DNA of 64,000 nucleotides from Patagioenas fasciata (Eukaryota; Chordata; Aves; Columbiformes; Columbidae): assembly GCF_037038585.1 (NCBI RefSeq), contig NC_092520.1:145513104-145577103 (forward strand), given 5' to 3'. A program made the position numbers and the translations under genes. Under the pieces are notes generated by a model, which worked only from the letters and a program-made list of their open reading frames with translations, ran no database searches and had not been told where the DNA came from. Positions 48,199 through 59,400 of the stretch are shown here, piece by piece (position 1 is the stretch's first letter; each line of letters starts with the position of its first letter).

Positions 48199-48544
48199 CA
48201 GGGTGTTTAAAAAATGAATCGCATCGTGCCTTTTTCCTGTGAAGATATGTCAAAGACTGTTTTTGTGCCACCATTAGCGACTAATCTGGGCGACCTCAAA
48301 AACAGAATCACAGCAGCAGTCACCTCAGAAGACACTTTCAGGGGAGTTTGGGACAAATTCAATGAATTAAATGAATTTAACTAATGTCTCGATGTTGTCA
48401 GTACAGCAGGTGGAGGGAACATAGAGCACTTATAAAAAGATCACTAAAACTTGCTAACTCAGTAAACCATTTTGGTGTAATTGTAACATTGCTCTTGTGA
48501 AATATACTGCTTTTAAATTGGGTCCATCTCTTTGAAACATCCTG
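48199..48544 (+). mobile_element. IS630/Tc1/mariner-type transposon remnant
   Basis: A 346-bp element with inverted ends: CAGGGTGTTTAAAA on the left, CAGGATGTTTCAAA as reverse complement of the right end (12 of 14). It is flanked by TA, extendable to TATA on both sides. Inside, on the plus strand at about 48228-48440, is the decayed C-terminus of a DDE transposase. Recognisable pieces are FFL and RYVKD, then SKTVFVPPLATNLGDLKNRI, VWDKF, LDVVSTAGGGNIEHL and a final stop, with one frame break and one internal stop. The pattern (VPPLP..L.DLK.RI ... GAHIEHL) is typical of mariner-like transposases of invertebrates. Most of the transposase has been deleted. Confidence 0.75.
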
Positions 48545-50416
48545 TATATTAAAGCTTTGAATGTTAATGGAATGCATGAATATTTGATCTGTTAAGTTTA
48601 ACATTGATGGGGAAAATGCCCAACTGCCTTCTTTCTCTCTAAGAACTAAAACAGCACAAAACCCAACTAATACAAAACCAGCAAAACACCTTGCAGACCC
48701 TAAAAAAGATATTTAGTTCTTATACCACATGTGAATATTGGACAAAACTGTTCTTTAACTAAATCTGCCTGCTTACACTATGATAGTGGTGATTTAAATA
48801 AAGTTCATCAATAAGGAATTGGAAATTAATTTGTTAAATTTTGGCAGATAAGTGCTTAAATTGAAGTCTTTCTTGGTAGTGATTTTCAGCAGTAGATATA
48901 AACTGAAAATGTCCCCTTTTGGCAATCTAATACTTTAATTTGGAGATTTCCTCCAAACACTTTGAATTCTTCTGTTTCTGAGCATGTGCTTTCACAGTAA
49001 TAGAAGATTCTCCAGCTTGTAGAGGGAAGTCAGTTAACTTTACAAACCTTTTGACATTCTATAAAGACCCAAACTTTTTTGGATCATCTTTTAGTATCGG
49101 AATGATTTTTTTTTGAAGATGCATAATACCCTTCTTTGAACAGGCATGTGTATCTTGAGTTACTTTAATTAGCTGAATAACTTATCCTGCATTTTTGTAA
49201 AAGGAACTGCAATTTAACTATAAATATATCAAAATGCCACAGAATTCAGGGCTACGACTCAAAAATGCTGATCAGTTTGTAAAATCTAAATCAGCCTCTC
49301 CATGAAACCTAGAGAAGGACCTCTGTGGTAGCAGAAAAATTTCCAGAAATTCACCACAGTCTTTTTCTAAGTTGTAGTTTGTGCTGATGTTGCCAGACAG
49401 CTAAGAAGAGATGGGAAAAGCAGGAAATCTTTTTGGATTTAATTACAGTGCTGATTTGGAAAAGCAACTTAACAATGGAAAATATTTTTATATTTTAAAT
49501 CATAAACACAAAACTATGAAGTACATGGTAGATCATGGTTGCATTAAATTGGATCTGTCTTCTTTACTAAAGAAGAAAATACTTCATCTTGGAATCTGAT
49601 TTTCAGAAATCCCACTTCCTGGATCCTTTTTTTTAATATGTAGCCAGACTAAGTTACTTGCTGTTTTTGGTACCATTTGTTGACATACTGGGGTTGAGGT
49701 AATTAACTGCTATACTTAAGAGCAGTAGGTATGGTACCATCTTTCTGTTTTCCTGTCTTGGAAAACATTTTCTATAGTCTTGCTTTCAAAGATGTTTGAC
49801 AATGCTGATGAGCAGTGCTTATCTTTTCCCATGAAGGTGTTTGATTTCCATTGTAAAATGATTTTTTTAATTTATCTTGATCAATAAGTAAGTTCTTCTT
49901 AAGAGAGATCTTGCAGTTCTAGCCCTTTCATCCTCTATGTGAAGAAGTTCTTATTTAGGTCCCTTGACCTTTTGTAGAACTTGTTAATTAGAAAGACTTC
50001 GGTTAACCTGTGGAGAAGAGTACTTGGGTGAAAGACTGAATACTCATTTCTAAAGGAGAAAGTGATGAGGTTATGAAGGGCACATAGATGAGCTAGGTAG
50101 CAGTTGTATTCAAGTGAAGGTCTCTATTCATCTGTCACGTAACTAAAGTACACATACCTGAATCATTTTGTATTTTGACTCCTTTGAGACTGGCCAATGA
50201 AATATACCCATTTTCCTGTGGTATAGAGCATTGTATTACTTCATATTGCTAGGCTTTTAGGATTTGACTGCAGTGACTTGTTCTACCCAAGACTGTCCTT
50301 TAAAACTAACGCCATAACTTTAGTTTTGCAAAGTTTGTATTGCTACATTATGAGTGAGGGGGGTATGACAATTTAGTATTTTTTGGTTTTAATTCAAGTT
50401 TTCTACTGTATTCTAG
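48545..50416. other. End of the presumed CCDC91 5' intron
   Basis: A/T-rich sequence leading to the acceptor at 50416. No repeats or exons were recognised. The open frame at 49411-49599 is lysine-rich with no motif. Confidence 0.5.
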
Positions 50417-50459
50417 TACCTGTTGAAAGATGGATGATGATGACTTTGGAGGATTTGAG
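50417..50459 (+). CDS. CCDC91: CCDC91 coding exon 1 (start exon)
   Basis: Acceptor TTCTAG at 50411-50416 is followed by 13 non-coding bases, then the ATG at 50430. It encodes ten residues, the acidic cluster and DFGGF GGA-binding motif, and ends GAG|GTATGT in phase 0. The acceptor just before the ATG shows that at least one non-coding exon lies upstream. Confidence 0.93.
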
Positions 50460-53400
50460 GTATGTTATTTGCATGACTGAATTTTTAAATTTAACTATTA
50501 ACAACTTTTAAATAGAATTTACTGTGTTTTGTAAAATAAGTAACTTTATTTTTTGTGTTTCTAGGCAGCAGAGAGTTATGAGTGTGGAAATGGTGAAAAG
50601 CAAACTACATCCCCTGCTATTGCTTGGGCAGCATTTCCTACAGGTATTCAAAAAATCACAATAAAAATTCTTAATAATCTATTGATGTCCTTCTCTATTC
50701 ACTCTAAGTATTAGTACCCAGAAGGGTGTGTATACACAATGAAAGAGTAAGCAGCAGTGAGCTAGCCTAAGTATGTTTCTGAGTAATTGTTTTGGGAAGC
50801 TGTGCTTCTCAACGTTAAACTTTCTTGAGGAATGAAAGATAAGTAGTTTATCCATTTCAAAGGGTGATTGGCATCTTATGGGAAGAAGAAATGGAGTTTC
50901 TTCACTCAAAAGATATTCTTACTTTTGATTATGGAAGGTCTGTGACAAATGATGGGAAAACATACAAAAAGCAAACTTAAAAATAGGACTTGAACATGCT
51001 GCTTTCTCCATTAGATTTCTTTGATTATGATGAAGTCTTTTAATTGCTTTGGCGGTGGGAATGATCTTTTTTACTTAAGCAGTTTTTAAAGCATCCAAGC
51101 AGAAGCTGAAACATTATGGAGCTACTTCCATTAATTTATATAAATGCCTGCTGCCTGTCTGGATTTTAAGAAATTAATAAAAGCTCATTGATAGTGGATA
51201 AATGTACAGTATTAGTAGAACTAAAAGATTAAGGAGGTGTTACTGATGGACAATTGATTTTCTTGTGGGAATTTAGTCTAGATTTCACTGCTTTCACAAA
51301 AGAACCACCACTTCAGTAGCATTAATTAAAAAAAAAAAAGCCAAAACAAAGAAACAAGCAACCCACATCTTATAGGTTGTTCAGGCCCTAAAGATTTCTG
51401 CCTTCTATTGTATTATTGTGCAGAACAGATTATGCAAACTAATTATAATTTTAAAAATATGACAGTGATTTGTCTCAGTCTGAGCTTTCCATAAATCATG
51501 TTCTTCAGGTATATTTCTTGATTCATTTCTGGCACTAATGGCTTTCATCCATTACAGAATAATTAGTTTTATTTGTTGTTGAAATGAAGGAAAACAAATA
51601 AAAAAGGCAACTGTGTTTTCTCAAGTAACTTTATTATTGATCTTTTCATTTTGATTGTTATTCAAAAATACTGCTTAAATTCATTAGCAGATTTGAATGT
51701 GTTTAATTTAATTAAGTCCAATATAGCTGTGTAGTGTCTATCTCATGAAGTCTAATTTAAAATTTATGTGGAATTTAAAAGATTTGTAAGTAACACACAA
51801 GTTTGTGGTATGATTTGTGACACAAAAGTCTTGGGCTAGGCTGTACCAAAGTATTTTAAGTATTTCAAAATTAAGGGAAAAAGCCTTGCACTCAGAATGT
51901 TCTATTAGTGTAGAATCTTTATGCAACTTTTTCATGCAAATGTCACTTTGAATTAATTAACTTATTGCAAGAGGCAAAATTTTAATAGGATCGATCAAAA
52001 TGCTTGTTAGGCATGAGTTTTCTGGCCAGACATAATAATTAATATTCAGCCTCTTTGAATTGCTTCTGGGAACCAAGTGAACTAGTGATAAGGCACTAGA
52101 ATATTCCATAATTTATTTTAGAATTCGTAAAAACCTAAATTTTTTGTTTTCAGTTCTGAACTGTATTTGTCTGCGGCTTAAACATGAGACTTAGTACTCC
52201 CTTAATGTTCTTAGAACTCATCTTTCCAAATAAAAAGTTTTTATTCCCAAAGTGGTTTTTGTTTGTTTCTTTTAAATAGATTTTCCTCTTGTTCAACTTT
52301 ACAAATACATGTACTTAATCCACGGTAATAAAACACTGATGTTTGAGTAGTTCCCCCACATTTCTCCACAGCCCATACATTGAGCATACAGTAGTGATTC
52401 TTTTTAGTACTTCCCCATATTAAGACAACAAATAAAAAAGGAAATCTATCACACATATCATGACACTAAGAAGGACTACTTGCTTCTGCCTCAGTTAAAC
52501 AATCAGAAGGAACAGACCCAATGCAACAGGCACTTCTTTGAACTTTGCCAACAATAGTAGCAAAGACACCTTGGTAACAAGACTGCACAAATGCACATTA
52601 TTTTTCTTTCACTACTTGCTCATTCCTTAATATTCATAATGCATATTTTCTCACAGAGTTAAAGGTCTTTGGACCAACCCTACTTTCTATTTCCACGTTT
52701 GTAAAGCAGCTGGTATGATGGATTGTAATTCAAACTTGCAACCGTGAGAGATTAAAAGTAAATAAGTTTATTCTTACATTTACCATTTAGAATAAAAACA
52801 ATGTTTTCCTATTAGGTGACACTGCTAGAGAAGACTAACGGAAAGAAGTACATGCTCTCTGGTAATTGTCCTGGTAGAAGGGGAAATTCTTACACATTCG
52901 TATTTTTCTCCCTTTCTGAACCAGCAACCACAATTAATAAACATTTTCTGATTTGAAGTACTGCACAGACAAGATAATTCGCACATACCAATAAACATTT
53001 CATCATACCGTAAGCCTGTTGAAAAAGTGAATTCAACATTCAAAAACATAGGCAGAAGCCCAAGATGAATTTCAAGGTCAAAATTTCTCACTGTAATCAA
53101 CACTGGTGCCTTAGAAATAATTTTTGAATTCTTCTTGCACACTCAGAAACACTACAAGAGGTTTCAGTGTTTTGTTTTATAACTTTTTTCTATCTTATAA
53201 ACATCAGATATGCAGGAAATTAATGAGATTACTAACATACTCCTCCTTTATAAAGTTCAGTGAATCTTGGGTGTGTATAATGATATTACCCTCCAAATTT
53301 ATCAAATCATCTCAATAGCACCATAATACCTTTAAATTTTAACATTTTTGCAGGAAACTTTATTGACTGGCAGATTTCTAGGGTAAGACAAGAACAACTT

Positions 53401-56400
53401 ATCTATAAATAACACTGGACAGACAATTCATTTATTCGTCTTACTAAAAACATTAACTTCAGAATGTTTTATTAGTGTAGAATCTTTATGTGACTTTTTC
53501 ATGCAAATGTTGCTGTGAATAAATTAACTTACTACCAGAGGCAAGATTTTAATAGGATCGATCTCTATATGTTGGTGTCCAACTGTAAACTGGTATGTGT
53601 AGAGAAGCAGCCAAGTGTTTCGTCTTGATCAGAGGACATTCATGCTCATTGAAGTCAACAGATAAATTGCTATCAACTTTGTTTTCCTGTTGATCTTATC
53701 GTAGTTACACTTTTGGAATTAACACTTACTTATGCTTTGCTTATTTCTGAAGTCTGTATTCTCCAACAGATGTGGAAATGCACCTCATTCTGGTGAATAA
53801 GTGATTTGCAAATACAGTGATTAAAAGTGTTATTTTTGGAAGGGGAAAATTGGTAGGGAAACAAATAAAACTGCAACAGCTTTGCGGAATGCTATGCATG
53901 CCATCTGAGAGTCTTACATTTATTATGGGCATATTGAGTGTCAGCTGATACCTATTAATGTATCTCTCCACTCATTCTTTAAGTAATTTAACCTTTTCTG
54001 AGAGTTATCCATTTACATTCAGCTGAAAGCAGCGTAAGTACAGGAAATACTTTGTCTATTTTGAATTAAATTAATTAATTGTTGCTGTTTGTTTCACGAG
54101 AAAAATAAGACTTTTTTTTTTTTAACAGATTCTGTTCTTCTTTCACGAATAAAGTTGTTTTCCACTGACAATGATAATTTTATTGGGTGTTTGTTACTTA
54201 TGTATTTTAGAATGTATTTGGCGTATTCTGTCGTGCTAGTTTCCTGCATATTGGCAAAAGTAAATTGGCTGGTGTCTGTAAATACAGTAATTTTCAGTTT
54301 ATTTTTCTCTAAGGTGCTTATTCAGCATTATGCAAGCTGTAGATCCTGCTCTGATGTTACAGTTGACAGAAATACCTGCCTTGTAGAATTCAGCTTTCTG
54401 TCACTTACAGTTGTCCTTGAACAACCATATGTGGGGCTGGGATTCAAGCAGATTGCTGAAATTTGAACACACTAAACCAGCCTTAAGCTTTCTATCTGAA
54501 TTTAACTTTTAACTGAAAATGTTCAGTGATACAGTTTACACTGTATACAGGATAATTATCTCTTCAGTGCATTTAGATTGTAAGAGGTACATAACCTTAC
54601 ATTAGTATGACTGTACTTGCTACTAGCGTGACCAGTTTTGCTAGGTGTAGATTACAGAAACAGAAATAATTTTGGAATTCTTCACCTTGTGTGTGTGTTT
54701 TCTGTTTTTATTTTTTGCGTTAGTATGTGAAGTCCACGTATCTCCTGATGTTCTTCTGGAGCACTCTGTGTTGCCTTCCTCCGTGATTCCTTATGACTCA
54801 TTCAGTGTATCAAGTGATAATGTGGCAACAGCTATTCAAACAGCTGTTATAAACCCAGCAGTTCTTGAAGAGCAGGTAAAATCACAATTTTTGTTTCAGT
54901 ATGGGAGCTTGGTGTATTAAACATCTTACTATTGGGTCTTTTCTGTGCAAATTTAGATTGACTTGCTTTTAAGCAGCAAAAAGTACTTGGATTTTTGTGA
55001 TAGAGACTTTGGAGTGAAATAGTTTTTAAAGGATGTTTATATCCTGTTACTGCAAGACACCATACTATTTTGGTATGGACTGCAAGAGAGATAACTGTGT
55101 TAAAGAGTTCATAAAAGTTAAAGGCACTATGGTAGTGATAGGCATGAAACTAGGAAACAATAGCAGGAAGGTTCTCTAAGAAAAATTGTTACTCCTAATA
55201 CTGTAGAGATTATTGCTGTACATATATGTCATACTTCTGTGTTTTCTCAAGTGGTTAAGTGGTTTTCGGATTAAAGAATTAATGTTTAATCTTTCTATAA
55301 CTATAGTTAACAAATTTTAGTTTTATTTTTTATTTTACTATATTTGACTACTTTTTCCACCATTACTTTTAAAATAGATATATATTTTTTTTTTTTTTAG
55401 CAATCTGACACAGTCCTAGTTGTTTGATCTTGATCTCTCCTTGTCGTTGCAATACTGCTGAGAACTGACCTTTTCTGTTTGGAGGGTAAAAGTGTTTAGT
55501 TTTTAACCACATGATTAGGTGAGCAAAGGAAGGAAAAGAATTTCTATCTGAAGATTAGCAGGAGAATGCTAAATTGCTGTGGACAAGAATTAAATAGACT
55601 TACTCTTCCAAGTTGATTTTTATTGCCATTGATTGCAGTGACACCTCATTGAACCAGTTTACTGGTTATAAAGTTCCGTGTTTCAGGACTTGAATTAGAA
55701 AATGCTCGTCTTTCTCGGAACCAATCAATATTTAGGGCTATTTTTGACCTACCCGTTTTCAGCACTTGTTTTCTTATTCTTCAGGTAGTCTCATCAAGTC
55801 CTAGGGCTACTCATGGTGAAAACTGTATTTCACGATTGAGTCAGATTTCCATAATCTAACCGTTTACAAGCATTTCTGTAGAGCTATTTAAACAATTTGT
55901 ACCACATTTTTGTTTAGATTAAACGGACTCTTATTGTTTTTCATTTGAGCAGCATCTGTGTGTTCACACTTCCAGAAATACTGTGGCTAGAACAGCTCCA
56001 ATAGTTCAGTCTTAGTAATGAATTAGTTACTGTTTTGGATTTGTTCCCAGCCTCATGTTCTGGGAAAGCCTAAAAAAAAAGTGAAGAAGAGATGTGCTGA
56101 GATGCAAATGATACCAAAGAAATTTTCTTAGAAATCCAGAAGTTGTAGGATTTTTCTTCAGAGGGGGGAGTGTTTGAGTGTTTATTTTTGTTTTTGACTG
56201 ATGCCAGCTAGGGTCATTTTCTGTGTTGAAAGCTCTTCATCTGCCTCTCTGGTGGTGTTTTGGTAAGGAAATTTGTATTACTGGCAGGATGATCAAAATC
56301 AGCTTTTCTTCAGCCGCCACAGATCCTACGCTTTTTGACTTTGGCTAACAGTGAAATACGAATAACCTGTGTCCTTTCTTGTTTTAGCTGGGCCGGCAAC

Positions 56401-59400
56401 TTCAGCTTGTGTGTTCTCTGGAAGGAGGACTTTGGATATTCAAGAATACTAATGCTTAGGTGTATTTTTTGAAACTGAAAAGTCTTTTGATTAGATCATC
56501 TTAATAAAAAAAAGAAATACACTTTTTTACTTCCGAATAATTATGTGTGCAATTTCTAGTTATGGGCCTTGTTTCAGTTCTCATCTTATTCTGGTCAGCT
56601 GCTGCCAGACCCATGGTTCCATGAACTCTCTTCTTAATGCAGGAAATCATACAAACTAAATAATACAACATTAGCAAGTGTTACTAAAGGGAGAAAGGGG
56701 GCTGAGATGAGGTCCTTTAACATTATTTTGAAATGGACATCAGCCCTTGCACTTTTGGATAAAACCAAAGGAAAATGGTGGGCATAAAACTATATTAAAA
56801 TAATCTTACACCGGTTGGAAGACGATGGCAGCAGAACTGTATTCTATGATTTTATCTCTAGAGGCTCTTGAGGTTTCATGTTAAAAAAAGCTTGAACATA
56901 TCAGGTTTGAAGATCACAATTTTCAGAGTTCCAGTCTAATCTTGCGTAGTACTCAGAAGCAGAATTAGGACATCTAGCTCTTCTTTGCTTCTTGCAGAAG
57001 GGGAATTCAGAGCACAAAGTGCAGTTTTCTTTCTGTCTGTTTTGTCTACTGGATCTTATGTCTCCATGTACAGTCAAGATCTGAGTTATTTTTGTTTGCT
57101 TCCTTCTTTGACACCTTTGAGAGACACTTATTCAAAGAAAAGTCTATCTGTTCTTTGAAGATCAGTTTGGAATAAAAAGTGTTAAGGAAATGGGTTAAAT
57201 CAGATCAGTCAAACCTCTCTTAATAAATGCATTGAGATCTTCCTTTCACTAACCTTCCCCAAATATCAAGTGCTATTGACTTTCAAATTGTAGTTGAAAA
57301 AGTGGAAGCTGGAGTTAGTTTACCAGCCTTTTCCTTAGAAGTTCCTTTGCTGTGATATGAAAAAGTTTTATGCCTTTTTTTTTTTTTAAAAAAAAGAAGG
57401 GAAAAAAAGCTTTGGCTTTTGTTAATTATACCACAAATTATTTAAAGCTTCACCTAATTTATTTTTGTGTTTTTCTGAAAATGTAGGTTTATTATTAGTG
57501 TTTGGTCTGGTTTGGGTTGTATATTCTAGAAACCTCTGCTTCAGTTTTTGTACTCCTACAGTTCACTGAAATAGCATTAACAAAATGTTGTAGACATGCC
57601 CCAGTTACTCTTATTCTGTTGGTCTAGCCTCGCGATGACTTTCCATTTATTTTAGCACAAAAAATTTGTACTTCCTTTCCATGGCTACTGTTTGCAGTCT
57701 GCATAGGGTGAAAACAGAGTGACTAATTCACAGAGAGTTTATTTCGCTGTAAGCCTGATGCTTTTAGAGAGATGATTCATCTTCACTTCTGTCTCTTTCC
57801 ATCTCTTTTTGATTTTTTTTGACCTCATTGGAAACTGAGGCAACCGCGCCATCCTCCTTGAGGCCTTCTCCTAGAGTATTCTTGAAAAGCACTTGAGGAG
57901 ATCAGAAGTGTTGAAGTGGATCCATCTAGAATTACCAGTTACTGTTCCATTGTTGGCGTTTTCTTTTTGGCCAGCACATCCTACATTTGAGAGTGTGCGT
58001 GGCCAATTTCAGAGACATGTGGTTTCAAAAAAGTAACCTTAGTATTTACAGTTCTTAAGTTCTGTAATATCATCTGGAAATGAAATTTGACTTGACTGGA
58101 ATGTTAAATTCCCTTTACCATTTCCTTTACCATTTTGTTTCTTGTATGAATCAGGTTCAAACAGATATTCCAGTTGTTTCTTTGAATGTAATTGAAGACA
58201 AGACTTTAGTTACCTCAGCCAGTGCTTTGGTTGACGCTGAGACAAAAAGAACAAATGAACAGAAGAGCTACCTTCAACAAGCTGTTGCAAACCTAGAAAG
58301 CAAGCTTTGCACTGCTGAAGAAGACAAATTAAAAATGAAAAAGGTATGAATATTTTTTAAATTCAAATGGCATTTATTTAAATATAGTTGGAACTGGCAG
58401 GGATTTGCAATGCATGTTTTGTAGAAATTAGAAAAATTCCTGAGAAATTGGTGAAATTCAGCCAACATACTTATTTTTTTCATGTCTGGTGTCTGTTTTA
58501 TACTGAATTTTTCCAAAGTTTCAGGAAAAAACCCTTTTTTTTTTTTTTTTTCCTGGAGGGGAAAAAAAGAAAGACGAGATTTCTGAGCATGGACACATGT
58601 GGTTAGAAGGTATAGTGATTCTCCCATGTTTTGAGAGTGTGTGGTCACCAAAGTTGAAAATGTCCTTGGCTGTCTATATGAACATAACACATAACACTTT
58701 ATTTTTTTTTTTTTCCCTCCTCCTCTGGGAACTCTGGTAACTAAATCTTTCATATTCCTTCTAATGTGAATATGATAGAGTACCGAACAGGACTATGCCT
58801 GTAGTTATGCATCTGAGTTAGTGAAAGGTCACTGAGGCACAGGAGAGTAAATTTAATTTCTGCTATTCTTAATACTGTTCCTTGATAGCTATCAAGGTGT
58901 GCTAGGGAGGGAGGAAATGGCTTGTTGGAAATTAAAATGAGGTTGAGTAACTGGAGCCAAAGGTGAGGAGGTCTGCAATGGATTGATTATTCTAGGAGGT
59001 GTGTAGAGAGTAGGGCTAGAAGAGGGAAGCTTGAATACAGACTGTAAGAGGAGCAACTAGTTTGTGAATTGAGTGGTGTTGCACAATTAGTTTGTGTCTC
59101 TACATTTGAAGCAAAGACTTTGAATCTCAAGAACTGTTTTTACTATTTTGTCCAAAAGCAGCATTGAACTAAGCAGACCTGCTCTTTCTGTCCTCCTTAT
59201 GACCCTCTCAGTTGTGCCTTTGTTCAAATAACTGTGCAGTGATCTGGCAGGTAATTTGTTTCTATACTGGCTTCCTGCGTGGCTGCAGAAATAGTTGTTC
59301 TTGAACAACTGAAAGGATGCCAACAGCTTATGTATAGTAGGAATGAGTTTGGTAGGGGGAACAGCTGCATTGAGGAAAAAATAAAAATCCTTAGCTCTTT

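Larger units (their letters stand above)
50644..54723 (+). other. CCDC91 intron between coding exons 2 and 3
   Basis: 4.1-kb intron, A/T-rich. It contains the two copies of a 105-bp duplicated segment (51892-51996 and 53459-53563). The 125-codon open frame at 54089-54466 and others have no recognisable motif. No CR1 or LTR was seen. Confidence 0.8.

Noticed and set aside
54089-54466. 125-codon plus-strand hydrophobic ORF in a CCDC91 intron
   Set aside because: T-rich intron read as Phe/Leu-rich protein. It contributes nothing to the CCDC91 frame.
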